From positions 1 to 64,000 of the forward strand of contig URER01000002.1 of NCBI GenBank assembly GCA_900547005.1: a stretch of DNA of 64,000 bases, given 5' to 3'. Origin of the DNA: an uncultured Prevotella sp. Lineage in GTDB: Bacteria > Bacteroidota > Bacteroidia > Bacteroidales > Bacteroidaceae. The position numbers were made by a program, and so were the translations under genes. How positions within the stretch are numbered: position 1 is the stretch's first letter; the number at the start of each line of letters is the position of its first letter. This document shows positions 8,152 to 15,869 of the stretch, piece by piece. The notes under the pieces were generated by a model. The model was not told the DNA's origin and made no database searches. It was given only the letters and a program-made list of their open reading frames with translations.

Positions 8152-9540
8152 TTACTTTCCGATGCAAAAGCGGCTGAAAATATTACCAAGAACTTCATCT
8201 GTGGTGATTTCTTCGCCTGTTATTTCTGCTAAATAATTGATGCAAAGGCGGAGGTCTTCACTGAGAATGTCGCCGCTGAGTCCAAAACCGAAGCCGTCAA
8301 TGACACGGGAAATACACTCGTGGGAACGGACAAGCGAATCGTAATGACGGGCTGATGTAACAATCACATCATTTTCTTTTATTTCAGGAATGTCAGACTT
8401 TTGATAGATAATATCCCGCAGAAGATTCGTGTTGATAGCAACTTTTGCGCTTATACCGATTGTTTCGGCATTTGGGAAAAGGAGGCTTAATTGAGGTGTC
8501 AAATCCATCTTGTCAATTTTATTGTTGACAATGACGAGTTTCTTGCCCTGACATAGCGATGTGATTCTTTCCACTTCTTCCTCTGACGGAACTTCGTCAA
8601 AGAGCCATAATACTATTGTAGCCTCGTCAATCTTACGATAAGTACGCTCAATACCTATTTGCTCTATCTTGTCAGATGTAGCCCGAAGTCCGGCAGTATC
8701 AATAAATCTGAATGTTACGCCATTTATATCTATTGTGTCTTCTATGACATCGCGCGTCGTACCATGTATATCACTCACGATAGCCTTATCCTCTCCACAC
8801 AGTAAATTCAGTAATGTACTCTTGCCGACATTCGTCTTTCCGGCTATTGCCACTGGGATTCCCTGCTTTATAGCCCTGCCGGATGCGAAAGTAGAAGCAA
8901 GTCGTGTGATATGCTTGTCTATCTCTTTAGACAGTCGGAGCAGTTCCTCGCGGTTGGCAAACTCCAGTTCTTCGTGGTCGCTAAAGTCGAGTTCCAATTC
9001 CAAGAGAGAGGTTATGTTGAGTAGTTGTTTCCGCAAATCAGACAATTCTGTGCTGATATTACCGCGCAACTGACCTATTGCGATCTTGTGCGTGGCACTG
9101 TTTGAAGCTGCGATAAGGTCGGCCACAGCCTCGGCCTGACTCAAGTCCATCTTGCCGTTTAGGAATGCGCGCTGGGTATATTCACCCGGCAAAGCCTGTC
9201 GGCATCCGTTCTCGATGAGCAGACGGATAACAGTATTAAGTATGTAGCGCGAACCATGACATGATATTTCTACCGACTCTTCTCCTGTATATGTGTGTGG
9301 CGCGCGGAAGACTGTAATAAGCACATCGTCGATTACGTTTCCTCCGGCATCGACAATATTGCCGTAATGTACCGTATGCGAATGTACTTTGCTTAAGGAA
9401 ACATTCTTCTTAGCATCGTCGGAAGCCATTCTTTTGAAAACCTTTTCCGCAATATCTATGGATTTGTCTCCGGAGATACGAATTATTCCAATAGCCCCTC
9501 CGGCCGGTGTTGCGAGGGCACATATCGTGTCATTTGTCAT
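8152..9540 (-). CDS. mnmE: tRNA uridine-5-carboxymethylaminomethyl modification GTPase MnmE
   Basis: With MnmG it installs the cmnm5 group on wobble U34 of certain tRNAs, using methylene-THF. The N-terminal folate-binding domain (ICALATPAGGAIGIIRISG) is followed by a helical domain holding an inserted G domain with GKTNVGKST, GTTRDVIEDT, DTAGLR and NKID, and the protein ends in the invariant FCIGK, whose Cys is essential in the family. At 462 aa it is full length. It stands between the HU-SPOR promoter and the terminator of the peptidase gene, so it is probably its own unit. Confidence 0.97.
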   Translation of the reverse strand: MTNDTICALATPAGGAIGIIRISGDKSIDIAEKVFKRMASDDAKKNVSLSKVHSHTVHYGNIVDAGGNVIDDVLITVFRAPHTYTGEESVEISCHGSRYILNTVIRLLIENGCRQALPGEYTQRAFLNGKMDLSQAEAVADLIAASNSATHKIAIGQLRGNISTELSDLRKQLLNITSLLELELDFSDHEELEFANREELLRLSKEIDKHITRLASTFASGRAIKQGIPVAIAGKTNVGKSTLLNLLCGEDKAIVSDIHGTTRDVIEDTIDINGVTFRFIDTAGLRATSDKIEQIGIERTYRKIDEATIVLWLFDEVPSEEEVERITSLCQGKKLVIVNNKIDKMDLTPQLSLLFPNAETIGISAKVAINTNLLRDIIYQKSDIPEIKENDVIVTSARHYDSLVRSHECISRVIDGFGFGLSGDILSEDLRLCINYLAEITGEEITTDEVLGNIFSRFCIGK

Positions 9541-9592
9541 TTTGTCTTTTCTTTCTTAATACTTTTGTGAGTATTCCATATATTTTTATATA

Positions 9593-9620
9593 TAATAAGG
9601 TGTAATTATGCGCCTTATTA
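9593..9620 (-). terminator. Terminator after the dipeptidyl peptidase gene
   Basis: TAATAAGGTG (9593-9602) pairs with CGCCTTATTA (9611-9620) over 10 positions with one G.T wobble and an 8-nt loop, 8 bp beyond the minus-strand stop. Alternating T/A sequence follows on the minus strand. Confidence 0.65.
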
Positions 9621-9627
9621 ATAATAC

Positions 9628-11835
9628 TTACTTCAGTTCTTTTTCAAAGAATGTCGCAATCTGTCGTAGCAGATGGTTGCGTGTGTTGCCTCCGTAAATG
9701 CTGTGATTCCTATTTGTGTATAGAATCTCCTTGAAGTCCTTATCGGCTTGCACCATCGCTTCGGCGTATTCATACGAGTTCTGCGGATGCACATTATCGT
9801 CTGCCACACCATGACAAAGGAGCAACGCACCGTGCAGATTGTTCACTCTGTCGATAGGATTAGTGGCGTAACCCGTCGGATTCTCCTCGGGTGTACGCAT
9901 ATAACGCTCTGTATAAACCGAGTCATAGTATTTCCAATTAGTAGGAGGAGCAACGGCGACACCGGCCTTAAACACCTTGCGTCCTTCGCTCATACTCATC
10001 AGCGTATTGAAGCCGCCATAACTCCAGCCCCATATTCCGATATTGCCGGCATCCACGTATGGCTGTTTCCCGAGCCATATAGCGGCCTCAACCTGATCTT
10101 TTGACTCTAAGTCGCCAATCTTAAGATACGTGCATTTTTCAAATTCCGAGCCTCTTGCACCCGTTCCGCGTCCGTCAACACAAACGACAATAAAGCCTTT
10201 TTGTGTGAGATAATAGTCGAACATACCGCCTTGTCCCATAGAGCCGATGTTCCAACTGTCTGTAACCTGCTGGCTGCCGGGGCCGCTATACTGGAACATA
10301 ATCACGGGGTATTTCTTTGTTGCGTCGAAGTTTGTCGGCTTCAACATCCATCCGTTCAGTTTTATTCCCTCGGATGTAACGAAACTGAACATTTCTTTTT
10401 CGGCGAGATTATATTTTGCCAACTTGTCTTTCAGCTCTTTGTTGTCTTCCATTATGCGCAGGGCCTTTCCCGTGCTGGAGCATACTGAGAATACATAAGG
10501 AGTGTTGCGGTTGCTCCAAATATTGATGAAATACTTGAAATCACCCGAAAATATCGCACTGTTCCATCCGCTTTGTCCGCTCAGTTTCTTCTTCGTTCCG
10601 TTTTTATAAACGGCATATACCTCGCGGCTCATTGGACTTTCTGCCGCTGCCTGCAAATATATAGTACCGTTTTTCTCATCATATCCGTATATGCTTGTTA
10701 CGTCATAGTCTCCCTTTTCCAACTGTTTTATCATTTTGCCGTTATAGTCATACAGATATGTGTGCATGAATCCGTCGCGGTCGCTTGGTATAATGATGTG
10801 GTCTTTTGTGAAAGATATAGCCTCCATAGCTTCCTCCTTAACGTATTTGGGCACGCTCTCTTCGATAATCATCCTACAATTTCCATTAAGCGGGTTGGCC
10901 TCATAAAGTCGCAGAACATCCTGATGGCGGTTCATTGTATAAATTATGATTGTCGAAGAAGCCCTCTTTTCAGAAGCCGGAATAGTTTTAATTCTTGGTA
11001 TGTATCCGTCTTTGTCAAGCGGTAATTCGTATTTTGTAGTCTTTCCGTTTGTGAGATTATAGCACCATGCCGATACTACCGAATTGTCATGTCCGGCTTT
11101 CGGGTATTTGTATGTGTATTCGCCTGGATAATCTACATAGTCTTTCAGTGTCGGTTTGTCTCCCTTAAACAACTGTAAAGACACTGTTTTCACTTTGCTT
11201 TCGTCGTACTTAATCCAGCTTAGAGATGTTCCGTCGTTACTCCATGCCATGGCATTGTTGAATCCGAATTCCTCCTCGTTCACCCAATCGGGTATGCCGT
11301 TGATAATCTCGTTCTTCTTACCGTCTGTTGTTACCTGTGTTTCCGTTGCTCCATCGGTGATAAATATGTTGTTGTTTCTCACGAATGCGATGTGCTTGGA
11401 GTCGGGAGAGAAAGTCGGAATCTGCTGTGCGCCATTCTCCGACAACTTCTTTACGCTCTTGTCTTTCACATTATATATATAATATTCTGCCGTGAACGAG
11501 CGTCTGTATATCCTCTTTCTTTCCGTTTCTATCAACAGGGTCGCACCGTCCGGACTTATTACGTAGTCGCTGATTCTGTGCAGGTCTATTGCTTTTATGT
11601 CGTTGGTGTCAAACAAAATTCCAGTTTCTTTTCCAGTCTTGAACGAGTATTTTATGATCTTGTCGCCCTCATTGCTGATGCGGGCATACTCGTCGGTGCC
11701 TTTTATCGGATTGATACCACTGACATAAGTGGCCGAGAACTTGCCGTCGGTAATGTCTTGCAGCGAGATTGGCTCCGTTGCAATTATTTCAGTACTCATA
11801 AGAAACGCTGTAAAAAAAGATAGTATTTTCTTCAT
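9628..11835 (-). CDS. Dipeptidyl peptidase IV (S9B family)
   Basis: Cleaves X-Pro or X-Ala dipeptides from peptide N-termini, feeding peptide uptake. Start chosen at 11835, giving 735 aa with a signal peptide (MKKILSFFTAFLMSTEIIA); the frame continues upstream to 11898 but that stretch is not signal-like. Residues about 30-470 are the beta-propeller, and the rest is the alpha/beta hydrolase with GWSYGG (Ser605), ADDNVHPQN (Asp679) and NHSIYGG (His711). The propeller carries WVNEEEFGF, which matches the double-Glu motif that anchors the substrate N-terminus in DPP4. It is probably periplasmic or surface-associated. A peptide transporter lies at 29.3 kb. Confidence 0.94.
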   Translation of the reverse strand: MKKILSFFTAFLMSTEIIATEPISLQDITDGKFSATYVSGINPIKGTDEYARISNEGDKIIKYSFKTGKETGILFDTNDIKAIDLHRISDYVISPDGATLLIETERKRIYRRSFTAEYYIYNVKDKSVKKLSENGAQQIPTFSPDSKHIAFVRNNNIFITDGATETQVTTDGKKNEIINGIPDWVNEEEFGFNNAMAWSNDGTSLSWIKYDESKVKTVSLQLFKGDKPTLKDYVDYPGEYTYKYPKAGHDNSVVSAWCYNLTNGKTTKYELPLDKDGYIPRIKTIPASEKRASSTIIIYTMNRHQDVLRLYEANPLNGNCRMIIEESVPKYVKEEAMEAISFTKDHIIIPSDRDGFMHTYLYDYNGKMIKQLEKGDYDVTSIYGYDEKNGTIYLQAAAESPMSREVYAVYKNGTKKKLSGQSGWNSAIFSGDFKYFINIWSNRNTPYVFSVCSSTGKALRIMEDNKELKDKLAKYNLAEKEMFSFVTSEGIKLNGWMLKPTNFDATKKYPVIMFQYSGPGSQQVTDSWNIGSMGQGGMFDYYLTQKGFIVVCVDGRGTGARGSEFEKCTYLKIGDLESKDQVEAAIWLGKQPYVDAGNIGIWGWSYGGFNTLMSMSEGRKVFKAGVAVAPPTNWKYYDSVYTERYMRTPEENPTGYATNPIDRVNNLHGALLLCHGVADDNVHPQNSYEYAEAMVQADKDFKEILYTNRNHSIYGGNTRNHLLRQIATFFEKELK

Positions 11836-11885
11836 TATTTTGCCGGATGATAAGTTGTTAATATCAATTTGGATAGTGTTAAGTG

Positions 11886-11915
11886 CAAAGGTACGCATTT
11901 TTTTGATTACTTTTG
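11886..11915. promoter_or_regulatory. Divergent -7 elements between the peptidase and radical SAM genes
   Basis: On the minus strand TACCTTTG (11893-11886) faces the peptidase gene. On the plus strand TACTTTTG (11908-11915) lies 23 bp before the radical SAM ATG. Neither has a clear TTTG at -33. The two start regions nearly touch, so transcription in the two directions could interfere. Confidence 0.5.
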
Positions 11916-11938
11916 TCCTCGATTAAAATAAATATTGA

Positions 11939-12856
11939 ATGAGCAGAAAGAAATTGTATAATGATTTTGGAAGTTGGATAAGGACAAAGTTTCCTTATAA
12001 AGTGCAGAAAATTTCCATTGACGCAGGCTTCTCATGTCCCAATCGTGACGGTCGGGTAGGGTTGGGAGGGTGCATCTATTGCGATAACCGCACATTCAAT
12101 CCTTCATATTGTATGGGCAGCAAAAACATCACCGGTCAACTGAATGCCGGCAAGCAGTTCTTTGCCGCCAAATATCCGGAAATGAAATATCTTGCTTATT
12201 TTCAGGCTTTCACCAACACATACGCTTCTCTCGACGCATTAAAACGGATGTATGAGGAGGCTTTAGCGGTTGAAGATGTTGTGGGATTGGTTATCGGTAC
12301 GCGGCCCGATTGCGTGTCTGACGAGTTGCTCGACTATCTTGCGGATTTGTCTCGGTCGGTGTTTGTACTTGTTGAATACGGCATAGAGAGTGCCAATGAT
12401 GATACGCTGAGACTTATAAACCGCGGGCACGACTTCGCCTGTGTGCAGCGAGCCGTGGCCTCGACCGTCGGGCGTGGCATCCTTTGTGGCGGGCATATCA
12501 TTCTTGGTCTGCCCGGTGAAGACGATTCTGAGATTATCCGGCAGGCTCGCTTGATTTCTTCCTTGTCTTTGGATATACTTAAAATCCATCAGATGCAGAT
12601 TGTCCGCGGCACGAAATTGGCTGATATGTATGCTGAGAATCCTTTCCGTGTGTTTTCTGTCGAGGCCTACATAGAGCTGCTTGCTGAGTATATACAGCAC
12701 CTCCGACCATCACTTGTACTCGAAAGATTCGTCAGTCAGTCACCTTCCGATATGCTGATAGCTCCTAAATGGGGATTGAAAAATTATGAGTTTACCAATC
12801 TTCTCGATAATTATTTGCGTAAGAAAGGCATTTGTCAGGGAGCGAAAGCCGAATAG
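11939..12856 (+). CDS. TIGR01212-type radical SAM protein (YhcC/YtqA family)
   Basis: 305 aa. The cluster-binding segment FSCPNRDGRVGLGGCIYCDN shows the family's spaced Cys, Cys-x2-Cys arrangement rather than the usual CxxxCxxC. Further family segments follow: FQAFTNTYASL, GTRPDCVSDELLDYL, VEYGIESANDDTL and HIILGLPGEDDSEI. Members such as E. coli YhcC and B. subtilis YtqA have no firmly established reaction that I know of; tRNA modification has been proposed. The 3-prime end overlaps the convergent GldB-like gene by 22 bp. No neighbouring gene suggests a substrate. Confidence 0.92.
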   Translation: MSRKKLYNDFGSWIRTKFPYKVQKISIDAGFSCPNRDGRVGLGGCIYCDNRTFNPSYCMGSKNITGQLNAGKQFFAAKYPEMKYLAYFQAFTNTYASLDALKRMYEEALAVEDVVGLVIGTRPDCVSDELLDYLADLSRSVFVLVEYGIESANDDTLRLINRGHDFACVQRAVASTVGRGILCGGHIILGLPGEDDSEIIRQARLISSLSLDILKIHQMQIVRGTKLADMYAENPFRVFSVEAYIELLAEYIQHLRPSLVLERFVSQSPSDMLIAPKWGLKNYEFTNLLDNYLRKKGICQGAKAE

Positions 12857-13665
12857 TTGTCCATGAGCAACAAATCCTCATACGATGTCTTGGGATGGCT
12901 CTTCATGAATTTATGTACTGCGCTCACATATTTGCTTCTATAGAAGCGGCGCTCCAAAGCATGGTTTACAACCCATTGTATCTTGCCTACATATAAGTCG
13001 CGCTCCATCTGCGACCTCGTCTCGAAGCCCTTTGGCGGATATACGCTCATAAGATAAAAGCTCAGACAGTCGGGCGATATATATTCCCGGCTCATCTGTT
13101 GCAACTGGCTTTTTGAGTAGTTAAACTTCTTATAGATGGGATAGTTCGGGCCAAGATATTTGTCGAGTGAGATTCCGATAATCTGATTGCCCAATACAAT
13201 ACTTTGGTCTAATGCCGATATTTGCGTATAAACTCTTGGTATTTCAATTCCGGGGAAGAACTTTTGCAGATTGGCAAAGGCTGTATTTAGTTCTGCATTG
13301 ATGTCATCCATGTTGGTAAACTCCGCCTGCGTGTCGGCAAGTAGTGTCTGCAATGTCGTGTCTTGATAGAGCTTCAAGAACTTCGTGTTTATCTCAGGGT
13401 CTGTAACTTCGCCTATTTGCAACACACTTTCCAGCAATGTACGTGTGGCAATAGGGTATTCGGTGTTCATTTCTTGCAATGCAGAAAAATCACCGGTAGT
13501 AAGATAACGGTATTCTAAGCGGTCGTATCTGATGACAGATACTAATTGTGATATCTCTTCTTCCTCTATCGGCTTAAATTTCAACTCGCAAGATGATAGT
13601 AGAATTGCCAAGAGAAGGAGTGTTAAACAACTATTTAACTTTTTCAATTTACAGTGGAATATCAT
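12835..13665 (-). CDS. GldB-like lipoprotein
   Basis: About 276 aa from the ATG at 13665, which sits 14 bp after a consensus promoter; the frame runs on to 13710 but that would overlap the promoter. A lipoprotein signal peptide ends in LLSSC. The body carries family landmarks of gliding-motility lipoprotein GldB: VIRYDRLEYRY near the N-terminus, IIGISLDKYLGPNYPIYKKF in the middle, and Arg-rich C-terminal helices. In Flavobacterium GldB is needed for gliding and type IX secretion. Non-gliding Bacteroidales also keep it, so the likely role is support of T9SS or envelope assembly. T9SS cargo genes lie at 26.2 and 31.2 kb. Confidence 0.75.
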   Translation of the reverse strand: MIFHCKLKKLNSCLTLLLLAILLSSCELKFKPIEEEEISQLVSVIRYDRLEYRYLTTGDFSALQEMNTEYPIATRTLLESVLQIGEVTDPEINTKFLKLYQDTTLQTLLADTQAEFTNMDDINAELNTAFANLQKFFPGIEIPRVYTQISALDQSIVLGNQIIGISLDKYLGPNYPIYKKFNYSKSQLQQMSREYISPDCLSFYLMSVYPPKGFETRSQMERDLYVGKIQWVVNHALERRFYRSKYVSAVHKFMKSHPKTSYEDLLLMDNYSAFAP

Positions 13666-13679
13666 TATTATTGCATTTG

Positions 13680-13711
13680 CAAAATTACCAAAAAACATTT
13701 TCTTGCACAAA
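13680..13711 (-). promoter_or_regulatory. Promoter of the GldB-like gene
   Basis: Minus strand: TTTG (13711-13708), 20-bp spacer, TAATTTTG (13687-13680). This fits the consensus and fixes the lipoprotein start at 13665 with a very short leader. Confidence 0.75.
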
Positions 13712-14668
13712 CATTTTGCAAAAAAATGTTGCTTGTTAGTTCTGAAAAGTTATATTTTATGTGTTTGCGCTTTCTTTTTTACTTATTTTTGGAGCGTTTG
13801 TTGTTGGCGACGAAATATCGTGAGAGTATAATTTGGGGCTGTTGAATGTGGGTATAAAGTTGTACTTTAATTTTCAGTTTCCCAAGCATTTCGTTATATG
13901 TGGTTCGAAATACTCTCATTTCCTTCTATGAACTTATCACGGAACAGCTTCTTTTTACTCTCTTATTCCTTCATTTTTCAGACTTGTTTTGTAAAGAAAA
14001 TTCATCAAAATTATCCCTCTGAGAAGTTGGTTCTACGGTGTAAACGAATGTTAAATATAGGTCTCGTTACTCGTTTTTGATGATTTTTCGACCTCAAAAA
14101 TCCCAACTCAACACCCAAAATTTGTAACTCAAAATTCCAAAAGTGCCTCCGTTGAAAAAAAACAAAGCTATTTTTCGTCAAAAATTGACGTTCCTGAAAA
14201 CATCAAAAAACGCCGTTTTTGCCCGATTTAACGTTTGTTAGCTCTCAAAAGTGGCACTTTTAGAGTGCGTTTTAGGCCGTTTTGGAGTGCAACGGAGCCT
14301 CCGTTGAAGCCCCAAAGTGGCTCCGTTGGCGTCTAACGGAGCCACTTTTGCAATGTAACGATGTATATTTTGCGTTCTAAAAATGCTATTTTTGTGAAAT
14401 GTCGGGATAAGTCTTTGATTATCAGTGTTTTAAGTTAAAATCGTTTGAAAAGCCGTATTTTCGCGTTTTTGAACACTCGGAAGATTTTATTTGCAAATTC
14501 GCAATTCTGAGAGCGATACTTGTAAAGATTTTTGACAGTGGGGGTGAGGGGGTGAAAAGAGAGGGGTGAGAATAGTGAGGGCGGCATGGAGAAAGTGCTA
14601 AATGTGTGTTGAAATTTGGTAAAAACACTCATATATAATGAAAAGTAATAAAGAAAATCAATTTAGGA
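13712..14668. other. Gene-free region with clustered short palindromes and a G-rich tract
   Basis: No reading frame here has convincing coding character. The first 400 bp is A/T-rich. From 14176 to 14348 there are five perfect short palindromes: CGTCAA/TTGACG (14176-14190), AAAAACG/CGTTTTT (14206-14220), AAAAGTG/CACTTTT (14247-14261), AACGGAG/CTCCGTT (14291-14305) and a 14-bp pair at 14314-14348. A single-stranded CTCCGTTG also occurs near 14147. At 14540-14581 four G-runs follow one another on the plus strand. No tRNA or known RNA family was recognised. Confidence 0.7.
14314..14348. repeat. 14-bp perfect hairpin in the gene-free region
   Basis: AAAGTGGCTCCGTT (14314-14327) and its exact complement (14335-14348) flank a 7-nt loop, with T and G following. 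The neighbouring AACGGAG/CTCCGTT palindrome at 14291-14305 uses the same CTCCGTT word 22 bp away. It could be a terminator, but both flanking genes point away from a need for one, since the nearest plus-strand gene end is at 12856. Confidence 0.7.
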
Positions 14669-14691
14669 ATGGTAAAGTCAATTGAATTTAT

Positions 14692-14699
14692 TAATTTTG
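14692..14699 (+). promoter_or_regulatory. -7 element before the DMP19-like gene
   Basis: TAATTTTG at 14692-14699 fits the consensus; no TTTG is seen at the right distance upstream. It lies inside a longer open frame that begins at 14669, which argues that translation starts downstream at 14741. Confidence 0.5.
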
Positions 14700-14740
14700 C
14701 AGAAGATAGGCCGCACTTCGGCAAATATAAATTACAATTT

Positions 14741-15247
14741 ATGGTAGACGTAAAGATAAAGGATGAGGTTTTGCAGAAAGCTGCCGCAGAAGGTATGGAT
14801 GCTTTTGTTGGTGCGTTTGTGGATGCGATAAACGATGCTATCGGTGGAACTCTGACGGTTGAGACGATGGCAGAGCTTAATGCAGACCAGATAACATTGC
14901 TCGCCTGGCACATTCTTCATGAGGAGGTGATGGATGGCGGATTCGTACAACTGATACACAATGGTTATGGCGCGTTCATATATAAGAATCCTTTTGCCGT
15001 GGCTATGAAAGGCTGGGGACTTATAGAGCTTTGCCGGATGATAAGAAAATCCCATGCTTTGTATAACAAGTATCATGAGGAAATAGAAAAAGATTGCACC
15101 GATGAGGAGTTCATGGCATTGTTTGAACGAATGTCGGAATTTGACGATTTCGATGATAAATTCGTGGAATACGAGGAGCAATGGACTAATGAAATCGCAC
15201 ATTACATAGACGATAACATCGAGAAGTTCGCGACAATAGTTAAATAA
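14741..15247 (+). CDS. DMP19 (DUF4375)-like protein
   Basis: 168 aa from the ATG at 14741. The segment HILHEEVMDGGFVQLIHNGYG near residues 60-80 matches the core of the DUF4375/DMP19 family, whose founder is a DNA-mimic protein of Neisseria. The C-terminus is strongly acidic (EFDDFDDKFVEYEEQW), which would suit mimicry of DNA phosphate, although most family members are uncharacterised. No signal peptide. The frame is open back to 14669, but a -7 box sits in that extension. It is 64 bp upstream of smpB on the same strand. Confidence 0.7.
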   Translation: MVDVKIKDEVLQKAAAEGMDAFVGAFVDAINDAIGGTLTVETMAELNADQITLLAWHILHEEVMDGGFVQLIHNGYGAFIYKNPFAVAMKGWGLIELCRMIRKSHALYNKYHEEIEKDCTDEEFMALFERMSEFDDFDDKFVEYEEQWTNEIAHYIDDNIEKFATIVK

Positions 15248-15311
15248 GTTGGCTTCCATTCCAGTTATGGCAATGCACGAACTGTCGATGTGGAGATTTT
15301 AGGATAAGAAG

Positions 15312-15791
15312 ATGAATAAAGATGAATTAGAACTCCGTAAGAAGAGTCCGGTACAGATAAGAAACAAGAAAGCCTCGTTCGAGTATTTTTTTGTAGATAC
15401 TTATACGGCCGGAATAGTACTCACGGGAACCGAAATAAAGTCGATACGCTTGGGTAAGGCTTCGCTTGTAGACACATTCTGCTATATAAATAATGGTGAG
15501 ATATGGGTGAAAGGCATGAATGTGTCGCCGTATTTTTATGGCTCTTACTCAAACCATGAGGCCAAGCGCGACCGCAAATTGTTGCTCACAAAGCGTGAGA
15601 TACATAAACTACAGGAAGCTACTAAGGCCGTTGGATTCACCATCGTTCCCACGCTTGTCTTTATCGATGATAAAGGGAGGGCAAAGATGGACATCGCTCT
15701 TGCCCGCGGAAAAAAAGAGTTTGATAAGCGTCAGACTCTGAAAGAGAAGGAAGATAGGCGGGAGATGGACAGGGCGATTAAGCGGTTCTAA
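15312..15791 (+). CDS. smpB: SsrA-binding protein SmpB
   Basis: Binds tmRNA and delivers it to stalled ribosomes for trans-translation. Recognisable family segments run through the 159 aa: [60 protein letters not shown] and the basic C-terminal tail [15 protein letters not shown] that enters the decoding centre. Full length. The tmRNA gene itself was not found in this window. Followed by metH 78 bp downstream. Confidence 0.97.
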   Translation: MNKDELELRKKSPVQIRNKKASFEYFFVDTYTAGIVLTGTEIKSIRLGKASLVDTFCYINNGEIWVKGMNVSPYFYGSYSNHEAKRDRKLLLTKREIHKLQEATKAVGFTIVPTLVFIDDKGRAKMDIALARGKKEFDKRQTLKEKEDRREMDRAIKRF

Positions 15792-15869
15792 TTGCGGAAA
15801 GGTTGTAAAGATATATATGTTTTCAGGTAATTTGCCAATACGTGATAATTGCCATATTAAGTTTAGAGC

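Noticed and set aside
13898..14080. 60-codon frame in the gene-free kilobase
   Set aside because: No start context, A/T-rich, hydrophobic without a plausible signal peptide; not supported.
15792..15869. Possible B12 riboswitch before metH
   Set aside because: The 78-bp gap is too short and shows no B12-box sequence.
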